NCBI GenBank assembly: GCA_002714165.1
Contig: PAWT01000005.1
Location: 1-17,147, forward strand
Source of the DNA: Acidobacteriota bacterium
Lineage (GTDB): Bacteria; Acidobacteriota; Vicinamibacteria; Vicinamibacterales; UBA823
Reading direction: 5' to 3'
Length of the DNA: 17,147 bases
Shown: positions 9,647 to 16,872 of the stretch, piece by piece
How the letters are laid out: every line of letters begins with the position of its first letter
Position numbering within the stretch: the stretch's first letter is position 1
Program-made: the position numbers and the translations under genes
The notes under the pieces: generated by a model
What the model was told of the DNA's origin: nothing
Database searches by the model: none
The model's input: the letters and a program-made list of their open reading frames with translations, nothing else

Positions 9647-9716
9647 ACCCCTGCATGCTGGTCTTTAGCAAGACCATCCACTAGGGTTCCACTCTGGGGT
9701 CGTCAGCTGCTTTTTT
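9646..9716 (+). terminator. Possible rho-independent terminator or 3' structure after prlC
   Basis: The inner hairpin is a perfect 7-bp stem, TGGTCTT (9659-9665) with AAGACCA (9670-9676), around the tetraloop TAGC. An outer 6-bp stem pairs GACCCC (9646-9651) with GGGGTC (9696-9701). Six Ts follow at 9711-9716. The T run is 9 nt beyond the outer stem, which is not ideal for an intrinsic terminator, so the call is tentative. The position, straight after the prlC stop and before pdxH, fits a transcript end. Confidence 0.35.
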
Positions 9717-9809
9717 GTCACCGCCTGCATCAAATTCACTGGCTCAATCAGGTCGCACAGCGTTTCGTTCCATCGTGGGTAGGCCGAGGGCTCTGTGCTC
9801 AGTTTGGTC

Positions 9810-9815
9810 TAGAAT
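9810..9815 (+). promoter_or_regulatory. Candidate -10 element for pdxH
   Basis: TAGAAT matches five of six bases of the sigma-70 -10 consensus and lies 24 nt upstream of the pdxH ATG. I find no convincing -35 hexamer at the right spacing, so this is weak. The rest of 9717-9838 shows no open reading frame or repeat that I can support. Confidence 0.2.
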
Positions 9816-9838
9816 GGTAGTTTCGTGTTGCTGCACCT

Positions 9839-10501
9839 ATGTCGATACTCGCCAAACTTCGTCTCGTGTTGTCTCTCGGCCAAGGCATAAAGAGCCTTAC
9901 TCACGGTCTTATTGAGAAAGAAGCTGGGCTTGACCCTTTTCGTCTCTTCAGTGAGTGGTTCCAACACGCCAAGACCTCTGGCGTTGCCCTACCCGAGGCG
10001 ATGACCCTCGCCACGGCCTCAAAAGACGGTGCTCCCTCAGCCCGTATTGTTCTTCTCAAGAGCTTCGACCCCCACGGTTTCATTTTCTACACTAACTACG
10101 ACAGTCGAAAATGCCGCGATCTCGAGGAAAATCCGTGTGCCGCGCTTATTTGTCACTGGACCGTACTGCAGCGTCAGGTACGGATTGAAGGAAGCGTCGA
10201 GCGTACTGGACGGGAGGAATCGACCGAATATTTCCGTACCCGCGCACGCGGAAGTCAGATCGGTGCCTGGGCATCCACGCAGAGTGCCTCACTCGAAAGC
10301 TATGACCAGCTCGTTCGTAGAACGACGGAATTCGACCAGAAATTTAAAGGTCAAGACGTTCCGTTGCCACCCTTCTGGGGTGGATATATCGTCAGGCCGA
10401 CACGGATCGAGTTCTGGCAAGGTCGGGCAAACCGGCTACATGATCGTTTGTTATACGAACGCGAAGGTAGCGGCTGGAAGGTCACACGCCTAAACCCGTG
10501 A
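9839..10501 (+). CDS. pdxH: Pyridoxamine 5'-phosphate oxidase
   Basis: A 220-residue FMN-dependent oxidase that converts pyridoxine or pyridoxamine 5'-phosphate to pyridoxal 5'-phosphate, the last step of de novo PLP synthesis and of salvage. Diagnostic blocks are the FMN/substrate-binding PSARIVLLKSFDPHGFIFYTN segment, RQVRIEGSVER, SQIGAWASTQS, PPFWGGYIVRP, and the C-terminal signature EFWQGRANRLHDRLLY followed by the usual end (RLNP). Length is normal for the family (about 200-220 aa). The N-terminal 30 residues (MSILAKLRLVLSLGQGIKSL and onward) are rather hydrophobic compared with the usual leader, but the conserved DPFRLFSEW follows at the expected distance. No Shine-Dalgarno sequence is evident before the ATG at 9839. 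It is separated from prlC by 192 nt and is convergent with the M48 gene, so it may be a single-gene transcript. Confidence 0.96.
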   Translation: MSILAKLRLVLSLGQGIKSLTHGLIEKEAGLDPFRLFSEWFQHAKTSGVALPEAMTLATASKDGAPSARIVLLKSFDPHGFIFYTNYDSRKCRDLEENPCAALICHWTVLQRQVRIEGSVERTGREESTEYFRTRARGSQIGAWASTQSASLESYDQLVRRTTEFDQKFKGQDVPLPPFWGGYIVRPTRIEFWQGRANRLHDRLLYEREGSGWKVTRLNP

Positions 10502-10559
10502 CCTGGGAATACGGGCGGTAGCACTGCGCGTCAGACCGTTTTCTTGTATCAAGATTCCA

Positions 10560-11624
10560 TCACTGGACCATGGTCGATGTGGTCAACACCACTTTAATTT
10601 CCTCTCCCGCTCTTGGCTGTTTGGCCGTGGGGTAGCCGTTCAAGATGGCGAGTATTCTGGGGTCAGCCTTTCCGTGTCCGACATCTTTAGTAATTGCCTC
10701 CCAGCTATCACCGTCACGCACGACATAAAAACCAATCCGAGATGAAGGCCCGGCACCAAAGGAAAGTCCCTCAATATAGTGACGATACGAGTCACGGCCC
10801 GTATCGGTCTGCTGTGTCTTCAGGCGAGTAATCAAGTTTTCGAGTGCAGCCACCCGGTCGGGCGACGACGGGTGCGTCGAAAGCCAGGGAATATTGTTTT
10901 CGCCGTGGGCATCTCCAAGGCGGCCGAGAGTAGTGAGGGCATCCGGTAAACCCGCTGGATCCCAACCACACTTGGCCATATAGCCCAAGGCGAGGCGGTC
11001 GGCTTCCAACTCGGCATCGCGTCCGTATCTAAGAAAGAGCATGTCAAGACCCTTGTCTGCCCAGCCACTGAGAGTCCGGGCCGCTGGCCAAAAGACTCGG
11101 ACCAGCCAGAGGCCAGCCTGCGCCCCATGCTCGCGCGTGTAGCGCTTGGCCATGTGGCGTGCATTGACATGGCCAACCTCGTGCGCAAGGACTCCGGCTA
11201 GTTCCGCCTCGGTCCCTAAGTAAGCAAGCAAGCCACGTGTGATGTAGATGTAGCCGCCAGGAGCCGCGAAGGCGTTCACCGCTGAATCGTCAACGATACT
11301 AAAATGCCAAGACAGCTTGGCCTGCTCCGACGCACGCGCCACGCGGAGACCAATTTCCTGGACGTACTGCCGAAGGCGAGAATCTTCGTAGAGACCCCAT
11401 TTTTGACGAACCTCGGCATCGTTTCGCTGCCCAAGGGCCAATTCCTTTTCGGCGGTCATCAGGGTTAATTCCTTCTCGCCCGTCACTGGGTTCGTGACCC
11501 AGAACCGCCTCTTACCAACCCTAATGGCTGCCTTAGTAGTTTCGGCGGCACGCGACAGGCGGGAAGTACCAAAAACAAGCAGAATAATGAGGACGATGAG
11601 AAGTAGTTCGAGGAGGCCGATCAC
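10560..11624 (-). CDS. M48 metalloprotease with TatA-like N-terminal anchor and LysM-like C-terminus
   Basis: A 354-residue zinc metalloprotease. The M48 domain shows H148-E-V-G-H152 (VLAHEVGHVNARH) and the third ligand E207 in LEADRLALGY. It also has the typical NPVTGEKELTLMTAEKELALG entry and a THPSSPDRVAALE end, as in BepA/Oma1-like envelope proteases. Residues about 298-345 (FYVVRDGDSWEAIT to AGEEIKVV) resemble a LysM-like module often found at the end of such peptidases. The first 40 residues are not a normal signal peptide: ELLLIVLIILLVFGTSRL, then a basic amphipathic stretch ending GKRRF, closely matches TatA. The start is GTG (11622-11624). A TGA four codons upstream in frame rules out an earlier start, and the GAGG upstream is unusually close. 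The gene follows the BI-1 gene after 104 nt. The protease call is firm; topology and substrate are unclear. Confidence 0.92.
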   Translation of the reverse strand: MIGLLELLLIVLIILLVFGTSRLSRAAETTKAAIRVGKRRFWVTNPVTGEKELTLMTAEKELALGQRNDAEVRQKWGLYEDSRLRQYVQEIGLRVARASEQAKLSWHFSIVDDSAVNAFAAPGGYIYITRGLLAYLGTEAELAGVLAHEVGHVNARHMAKRYTREHGAQAGLWLVRVFWPAARTLSGWADKGLDMLFLRYGRDAELEADRLALGYMAKCGWDPAGLPDALTTLGRLGDAHGENNIPWLSTHPSSPDRVAALENLITRLKTQQTDTGRDSYRHYIEGLSFGAGPSSRIGFYVVRDGDSWEAITKDVGHGKADPRILAILNGYPTAKQPRAGEEIKVVLTTSTMVQ

Positions 11625-11657
11625 ACCTCAAACCATACTCGAAACGGCGAGCGGAGT

Positions 11658-11686
11658 CTTACAAATGCCAACGTATAAAAGATCAA
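11658..11686 (-). promoter_or_regulatory. Candidate sigma-70-like promoter for the M48 gene
   Basis: On the minus strand TTGATC (11681-11686) and TGTAAG (11658-11663) are spaced by exactly 17 nt, each matching four of six consensus bases. It lies 34 nt upstream of the GTG start at 11624. It would allow the M48 gene to be transcribed separately from the upstream BI-1 gene. The match is modest and could be chance. Confidence 0.25.
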
Positions 11687-11712
11687 CCATCGCGCCTAAT
11701 AAAACTGACGAT

Positions 11713-11728
11713 GTGGCCCCTATGCCAC
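11713..11728 (-). terminator. Possible weak terminator after the BI-1 family gene
   Basis: Immediately after the BI-1 stop codon the transcript can form GTGGC/GCCAC with a 6-nt loop (11713-11728). A T-rich stretch (AGTTTTATT) lies about 8 nt further on. The stem is only 5 bp, so termination would at best be partial. The candidate promoter for the M48 gene lies just downstream, which would fit. Confidence 0.25.
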
Positions 11729-12481
11729 TTATCTCCTGCTCTGCAGCTTGGCCAAGAGGCGGAGGATTTCTAGATAGAGCCAGATGAGGGTGACAAGAAG
11801 ACCGAAAGCGCCGTACCACTCCATGTACTTTGGCGCACCACGCTCGGCACCTTCCTCAATAAAGTCGAAGTCGAGCACCAAATTTAACGCCGCAATAACG
11901 ACAACAAAGAGGCTAAAGAGGATACCGAAGGTGCCACTGGAATGGATCAGGGGTACCTCAACGCCGAAAAACCCAACGATGAAACTAAGGAGATACACCA
12001 GGAAGATGCCACCGGTCGCAGCAGCTACGCCCAGCTTAAAGTTCTCGGTAGCTTTAATGATTCCTGAACGATACGCCACGAGAAGTGCGCCGAGTGTGCC
12101 GAACGTAAGAAAGATCGCCTGGCTAACAATCCCAGGATATTGCTGCTCGAAGAGAAACGAGATGCCTCCAAGCGCCGCCCCTTCGAACGCCGCATAAAGT
12201 GGTGTGGTGTAGGGTGCCCAGGCGTGCTTAAAGACGGTCACCATTGCAACGATAAAGCCGCCGATAAACCCGCCCCAGACCAGGCCCATGGGAAGTGTGC
12301 CGGCGGTGCCCTGTCCCCAAACGTAGGTGGCCGTAATGAAGAGGATGGCCAATGCCATTGCCGTCTTGTTGACGGTTCCACCGATCGTCATCACTTCTTG
12401 GCCAACTACACGAGGAATTTCGGTAAAGGTGTTGGCGCTAAGTGCCGGGTTGCCTGAACGGAGGGCAAGGTGAGCAGACAT
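11729..12481 (-). CDS. Bax inhibitor-1/YccA family membrane protein
   Basis: A 250-residue polytopic membrane protein of the BI-1/TMBIM superfamily, of the COG4760 type. The N-terminus RSGNPALSANTFTEI is characteristic of this subgroup. About seven hydrophobic helices follow, and the late conserved segment ALNLVLDFDFIEEGAERGAPKYMEWY leads into the last helix (LLVTLIWLYLEILRLLAKL). The acidic residues there sit where the calcium-leak/pH-sensing aspartates lie in characterised relatives, but I cannot show equivalence. The ATG at 12479-12481 is preceded by a strong AGGAG (12490-12494) at 8-nt spacing. It lies 85 nt downstream of ggt on the same strand. Family assignment is firm; the physiological role in bacteria is poorly known (membrane ion leak or stress in some relatives). 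Confidence 0.93.
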   Translation of the reverse strand: MSAHLALRSGNPALSANTFTEIPRVVGQEVMTIGGTVNKTAMALAILFITATYVWGQGTAGTLPMGLVWGGFIGGFIVAMVTVFKHAWAPYTTPLYAAFEGAALGGISFLFEQQYPGIVSQAIFLTFGTLGALLVAYRSGIIKATENFKLGVAAATGGIFLVYLLSFIVGFFGVEVPLIHSSGTFGILFSLFVVVIAALNLVLDFDFIEEGAERGAPKYMEWYGAFGLLVTLIWLYLEILRLLAKLQSRR

Positions 12482-12566
12482 TTTGTGTACTCCTGAATTG
12501 ATGCGGCCTTCGCTCTTTCGTTAAACCAAAGTCATAAGAAGCAAGACGGGTTCTTTTGTTCTTCCA

Positions 12567-14261
12567 CTATCGTCGCGCCGCGGAGGCGCCACCATTCTGG
12601 TTGTCCGCAGCACCAATGAACAATCCGTCCTTGACTAGAATGGAGTTGGCGTCGCCGCCTCCACCACTGGTCACACGGTGTCCCATCACGGTCAATTGCT
12701 TCACGAGGTCAGAAAACACAGGGTCGTCGAAGCCTTGGAAGCCAACACGGTCAGGAAACCATTGCATATTGAGGCGCGGGGCATCCACGGCATCCCGTAG
12801 GCTCATCTCAAACTCAAGGATGTTTAACGTAACATTGAGAACAGTGTTGATAATGGTCCGTCCACCGGGACTCCCGGTCACCATTACCACCTTACCGTCG
12901 CGGACGGCAATGGTCGGGGTCATCGAACTGAGCATGCGCTTTTCGGCCACGATGAGGTTAGCGGACGTGCCGATGCTCCCTTGCCGATTCGTCACCCCGG
13001 GATTCCGATTAAAGTCGCCCATCTCATTGTTGAGTAGAAAACCAGCACCTGTTACGACCACACCAGAGCCATAGCCTTGTTCTAGCGTGTAGGTGTTCGA
13101 CACGGCCATGCCTGTTCGGTCGATCACCGAGTAGTGCGTAGTTTCTTGGCTTTCTTCAACCTCGGTCAGCCTAGGACCAAGTTTCTCACTCATGGTGGCG
13201 TGGCGAGGGTCAATCGATGCGGCCAACTCGCGAGCATACCCTTTAGTCGTTAGGTGAACAGGGATTTCCACGAAGTCAGAGTCACCGAGGTACCGGGCGC
13301 GGTCGGCGTAGGCGCGGCGCATCGATTCAATAATTAAGTGCATGGTCTCTGGTGACCAACGGCCCTTCGACTTCAAATCGAAATTCTCAAGTATGCCGAG
13401 CATGATGGTGAGCGCAATTCCACCTGAGCTAGGCGGTGGCGCGGAAAAAATCTCATTGCCGCGAAAGGTAGTACGAATCGGCTCACGAATGAAGGCAGCG
13501 TAACTAGACAAGTCATTCTGAGTAATGTATCCATCACCCCGAACCATCTCAGTAACCAGTAGGTCCGCTGTCTCTCCTACATAAAAGCCGTCGTTCCCCC
13601 ATCTGGCAATGCGGCGCAAAGTGCTGCCGAGGTCGGAAAGAACCAAGCGGTCGGAGGCCTGCCAAAGTTGGGTCCCGCCACCCTTGCCATAGACCCTCTT
13701 GAATTCGTCGTTCTCGGATCGCTCTACGGCTCGGTTGAGACCCTGGGCTAGGCTCTTCAACACAAAGCCATCTTCGGCAAGCCGCACTGAAGGCATCACT
13801 AAATCCTCCCACGGCAGGGTACCAAATTGTTCGTGCGCTAGGACAAAACCAGCGACGGTGCCGGGCACGCCAACCCACCTGTGGTTCTTCCGAGAACCTC
13901 CATCAATGTACATGTCCTCTGTGGAGGCAAGCGGCGCCTTCTCACGGTAGTCAACAAAAGCAGGGTCGCGTCCATCACTGGGATGGACCAACATAAAACC
14001 ACCGCCGCCAATGTTGCCGGCCGAGGGATATGTCACGGCTAGGGCAAAACCTGTCGCAATGGCTGCATCAACCGCGTTACCCCCCTGTTCGAGGATCGCC
14101 GCACCGACGTTGCTTGCCTCGACCGAGCGCGACACAACCACACCGTACTCACCAGTAGCATTTCGCTGGTCCTGAGCTAAAACATTTGGCGTAGCAACGG
14201 TTAAGCTTAAGACACACAGCAAGCTGAGTCTTCGAACCGTACGGACAGAAGCACAGAGCAT
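12567..14261 (-). CDS. ggt: Gamma-glutamyltransferase (glutathione hydrolase)
   Basis: A 564-residue N-terminal nucleophile hydrolase that removes or transfers the gamma-glutamyl group of glutathione and related peptides, normally in the periplasm. The protein begins with a signal peptide (MLCASVRTVRRLSLLCVL, with likely cleavage after NVLAQ). The propeptide is expected to cut itself before T374 of the TTHYSVID motif, giving large and small subunits; T374 is the catalytic nucleophile. Other family blocks are GNAVDAAIATGFALAV, GNIGGGGFM, YREKAP, LLNNEMGDF and GSPGGRTIINT. I start at the ATG at 14261 because a perfect GAGGAG (14268-14273) lies 6 nt upstream and the signal peptide then begins correctly. 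The frame is open 19 codons further, but without a ribosome site. It lies 115 nt downstream of the PQQ dehydrogenase, possibly the same transcript. All catalytic motifs are intact. Confidence 0.95.
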   Translation of the reverse strand: MLCASVRTVRRLSLLCVLSLTVATPNVLAQDQRNATGEYGVVVSRSVEASNVGAAILEQGGNAVDAAIATGFALAVTYPSAGNIGGGGFMLVHPSDGRDPAFVDYREKAPLASTEDMYIDGGSRKNHRWVGVPGTVAGFVLAHEQFGTLPWEDLVMPSVRLAEDGFVLKSLAQGLNRAVERSENDEFKRVYGKGGGTQLWQASDRLVLSDLGSTLRRIARWGNDGFYVGETADLLVTEMVRGDGYITQNDLSSYAAFIREPIRTTFRGNEIFSAPPPSSGGIALTIMLGILENFDLKSKGRWSPETMHLIIESMRRAYADRARYLGDSDFVEIPVHLTTKGYARELAASIDPRHATMSEKLGPRLTEVEESQETTHYSVIDRTGMAVSNTYTLEQGYGSGVVVTGAGFLLNNEMGDFNRNPGVTNRQGSIGTSANLIVAEKRMLSSMTPTIAVRDGKVVMVTGSPGGRTIINTVLNVTLNILEFEMSLRDAVDAPRLNMQWFPDRVGFQGFDDPVFSDLVKQLTVMGHRVTSGGGGDANSILVKDGLFIGAADNQNGGASAARR

Positions 14262-14267
14262 CAGATT

Positions 14268-14273
14268 CTCCTC
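14268..14273 (-). promoter_or_regulatory. ggt: Ribosome binding site deciding the ggt start
   Basis: GAGGAG on the minus strand, 6 nt before the ATG at 14261. It selects this start over the upstream in-frame ATG codons at 14279 and 14318. Confidence 0.75.
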
Positions 14274-14376
14274 ACACATAACAGTCGGAAAGAAATTACA
14301 GCCGTGAGCCAAAATCACTGGTCGCCGCCTCGAACGGACTAGGCGGAGGCCTCTTTAGGGAAGCGGCACCGATTCT

Positions 14377-16026
14377 TTACTCTTCCAAGCCGAATGTAAA
14401 GATTGTGTTGCCAGCCGCGACGGTGACGTGTTGCTCGCCATTAGTTGAATAAGTCATCGGCCCAGCGTGGATCATTCCACCAACATTCATTACCCAAAGC
14501 TCATCACCGTTGCGTGCATCGAGCGCAAAGAAGTACCCATCGACCGTCCCACCGAAGAGAAGGTCACCAGCGGTCGTGAGTATGCCCGAAGACGACCGGG
14601 GTTGCACGGGGTACTCCCACTGAATCTCTCCAGTCTGAGGCACGATGGCACGCACTGCACTGTAATAACTTTCTCGTGGAAGCAAACGCCGCCCACCGCC
14701 ACCCGTAAACCGTTCACCGGGTACATATTCGTCCTCGCGGATGAAATAGATCTGTTCGCTGTCATATGCCATCACGTATAGCAACTCTGTCCGTGGGCTG
14801 AAACTCGGTGACCACCAGTTGGCCGCGCCTTCAATCGGCGGTGACACAAGTGTGCCTTCAGCGGTCGGAAACGTGTTCGGAATGCGAATCGGACGGCCGT
14901 CTTCACCAATCCGCTCAGCCCATGTCTGCCTACCGAATGGCGTGGCACGAAGAAATTCGCCTGTCTGCCGATCCAGTACGTAGAAGAAGGCGTTCCGGTT
15001 CGGCCAGAGCATTAGCTTGCGCATCCGACCATCAAACTCGACATCAGCCAGTACCGGAATTTGTGTTGCGTCCCAATCGTGCACGTCGTGGGGTGTGAAC
15101 TGGAAGTACCATGCGAGTTCGCCCGTATCAGGATCGAGCGCAAGCACCGAATCCGAATATAGGTTGTCTCCGAGGCGAACATCGCCGTTCCAGTCTGGCC
15201 CAGGGTTGCCGGTGCCCCAGTAGACGAGGTCGAGCTCGGGGTCATAGGAGCCAGTCATCCAAGTTGGAGAACCTCCGGTTTTCCAAGAATCGTCAGCCCA
15301 CGTCTCGTTACCAGGCTCGCCTTCTCCAGGAATTGTGTAGAAACGCCAGAGGCGCTCACCTGTTTCAAGGTCATAGGCATCAAGAAAGCCACGGATACCG
15401 AACTCCCCGCCTGCTATCCCAGTAATTACCTTATCTTTGACAACCAATGGTGCAGCGGTCTTGCTATAACCCATAGCCGCGTCGGCAACCTGTGTATCCC
15501 AGAGCACGTTGCCAGTCCGCGCATCGAGTGAAACGAGGTGCGCGTCGAGCGTGCTCATAAACAGCCTGGTGCCAATGACCGCAACACCACGGTTGTTCCT
15601 ACCACAGCAGTAGTTTAAATCCTCCGGTAACTCGTGTTCGTATCGCCAAAAGACGCGGCCAGTCCGTGCGTCGAGCGCGATCACCGTGCTCGGCGATTCT
15701 GTGACATACATAATGCCGTCAACCACCAGTGGTGTCGTTTCCGCACGATCAAGGTCTCGTAGCTGATAAACCCACTTAACGCGAAGGCGATTGGTGTTCG
15801 CCACCGTAACCTGATCGAGGTAACTAAATCGCTGGCTACTATACTGGCCAGAATACATCAGCCAGTTTTCTGGTTCGTCGTCCGAGTGCAGTAAACGCTC
15901 ATAGCTCACCGGCGTGAACGCGGGGGTCGGACCATTGGACCTATCTGCTTGCTGCGCCTCGTATGCGCGTCCAGCAACAACAATCAGCATGAACACAAAC
16001 AGCGCGATGGGCACATGACGTCTCAT
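14377..16026 (-). CDS. PQQ-dependent alcohol dehydrogenase (quinoprotein)
   Basis: A 549-residue periplasmic quinoprotein of the methanol/ethanol dehydrogenase eight-bladed propeller family, with a signal peptide (MRRHVPIALFVFMLIVVAGRA). Propeller blades show repeated W-docking patterns such as ALDARTGRVFWRY, SLDARTGNVLWDT, ALDPDTGELAWYF and ALDARNGDELWVM. The adjacent-cysteine ring that stacks on PQQ is C140-C141 (YCCGRNNRGVAV). The active-site stretch TPHDVHDWDATQ carries the predicted catalytic base D317 and a second Asp, D319, two residues later, as in lanthanide-dependent enzymes. There is no C-terminal heme domain, so it is a type I enzyme that passes electrons to a separate cytochrome. 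The upstream diheme cytochrome gene fits: its TGA overlaps this ATG (ATGA), with GGGAG (16035-16039) inside it. The substrate alcohol or aldehyde cannot be read from sequence. Confidence 0.92.
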   Translation of the reverse strand: MRRHVPIALFVFMLIVVAGRAYEAQQADRSNGPTPAFTPVSYERLLHSDDEPENWLMYSGQYSSQRFSYLDQVTVANTNRLRVKWVYQLRDLDRAETTPLVVDGIMYVTESPSTVIALDARTGRVFWRYEHELPEDLNYCCGRNNRGVAVIGTRLFMSTLDAHLVSLDARTGNVLWDTQVADAAMGYSKTAAPLVVKDKVITGIAGGEFGIRGFLDAYDLETGERLWRFYTIPGEGEPGNETWADDSWKTGGSPTWMTGSYDPELDLVYWGTGNPGPDWNGDVRLGDNLYSDSVLALDPDTGELAWYFQFTPHDVHDWDATQIPVLADVEFDGRMRKLMLWPNRNAFFYVLDRQTGEFLRATPFGRQTWAERIGEDGRPIRIPNTFPTAEGTLVSPPIEGAANWWSPSFSPRTELLYVMAYDSEQIYFIREDEYVPGERFTGGGGRRLLPRESYYSAVRAIVPQTGEIQWEYPVQPRSSSGILTTAGDLLFGGTVDGYFFALDARNGDELWVMNVGGMIHAGPMTYSTNGEQHVTVAAGNTIFTFGLEE

Positions 16027-16835
16027 GGCGCACTCTCCCTAGTTCGTAGCGAAAATAGATAAGCGACTAAATTATCGACTTCCGACACCGTGAGCTCGTC
16101 GTCGTAACTCGGCATCGTTGAGGTCTCGATACGCTGGCTCTCACGAAGGTCCCTCTTCGCAATTGACCATAAGTTCTCGTCAGCGTCGATGAGCCGGTAA
16201 GAATAGGTGTCCTCGTTCATCCGGATGCCCTCAATCGTGCGACCGTCTATATAGGTTACGCGCACCGACCACCAACGCGGTGCAACCTCATGGTCAGGTT
16301 CAAGGAGGTCAGCCCGTAGCTCATCCGGTGAACGTCGTTCACCTACGAAGGTCAGGTCAGGACCTAACAGGCTACCCACACCAGAGATCATGTGACACGT
16401 GGCACACCTCCCTGCACCTGTATACAGACTCCGGCCAGCCTCAACATCGCCTGGGAGCGAAATGTCCTCTGGCCGTTGATTGATCGAACGGAGGTATGCA
16501 ACAACCTGCCACACTGATTCGTCGGTCCGACGCCGGAAGATCGGCGGCATTCCCGTGTCAGCAATTCCATCAGAAATTACCCGAAATAGACCAGCGTCAC
16601 TCTGAGCCCTTCGGAACCTACCTCGGCGAAGGCTTGGTCCATCGTCACCCTCCGCATCAATACCGTGGCATCGGCTGCAATGTATCTGAAACAGTCGCTG
16701 ACCAGTCTCAACATCTTCAAGTGACGTGTGCGGGTTGTCGCCACCTTGAGCCGTCAGGTTGGCACTCGACCCTATCCAAAACACCGACACAATGAGCGCA
16801 ACGCGACTGGCACTTATGCCCTGCAGGCGAAACAT
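16023..16835 (-). CDS. Periplasmic diheme cytochrome c
   Basis: A 270-residue exported cytochrome c with a signal peptide (about residues 1-30, ending NLTAQ). The first heme domain has C53-S-R-C-H57 and a probable distal ligand M96 (TGMPPIF). The second has C144-A-T-C-H148 and M241 (TMPSY). In the second domain the heme motif and Met are 92 residues apart against 38 in the first. The extra part (about 180-235, RVTYIDGRTIEGIRMNEDTY and following) is beta-rich and resembles the heme-binding domain (TIGR02603-like) of planctomycete/verrucomicrobial cytochromes. The ATG has AAGGA (16842-16846) at 6 nt. The stop overlaps the start of the PQQ dehydrogenase, so this is the likely electron acceptor of that enzyme, passing electrons on to the respiratory chain. 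Heme attachment sites are certain; the redox partner is inferred from position. Confidence 0.92.
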   Translation of the reverse strand: MFRLQGISASRVALIVSVFWIGSSANLTAQGGDNPHTSLEDVETGQRLFQIHCSRCHGIDAEGDDGPSLRRGRFRRAQSDAGLFRVISDGIADTGMPPIFRRRTDESVWQVVAYLRSINQRPEDISLPGDVEAGRSLYTGAGRCATCHMISGVGSLLGPDLTFVGERRSPDELRADLLEPDHEVAPRWWSVRVTYIDGRTIEGIRMNEDTYSYRLIDADENLWSIAKRDLRESQRIETSTMPSYDDELTVSEVDNLVAYLFSLRTRESAP

Positions 16836-16859
16836 GGCGCGTCCTTTCGGAAGTATCTA

Positions 16860-16872
16860 TGTTGGACCAACA
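16860..16872. promoter_or_regulatory. 13-nt palindrome in the divergent intergenic region (operator candidate)
   Basis: TGTTGGACCAACA is a perfect inverted repeat of two 6-nt arms around a single A. It lies 24 nt upstream of the cytochrome c start, just above its ribosome site, and 139 nt upstream of the divergent gene. The place and symmetry suit a dimeric repressor site, but a second copy is not evident and no regulator gene is in the window. Confidence 0.35.

Noticed and set aside
10535..10556. TCTTG/CAAGA hairpin between the convergent pdxH and M48 genes
   Set aside because: A 5-bp AT-rich stem with a 3-nt loop and no clear T tract; insufficient for a bidirectional terminator call.
14262..14318. 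19-codon N-terminal extension of ggt
   Set aside because: A strong GAGGAG site 6 nt before the ATG at 14261 and a proper signal peptide from that Met make the shorter form more likely.
14325..14346. CCGCCT/AGGCGG inverted repeat between the PQQ dehydrogenase and ggt
   Set aside because: A 6-bp stem with a 10-nt loop and no adjacent T run; too weak to call a terminator.
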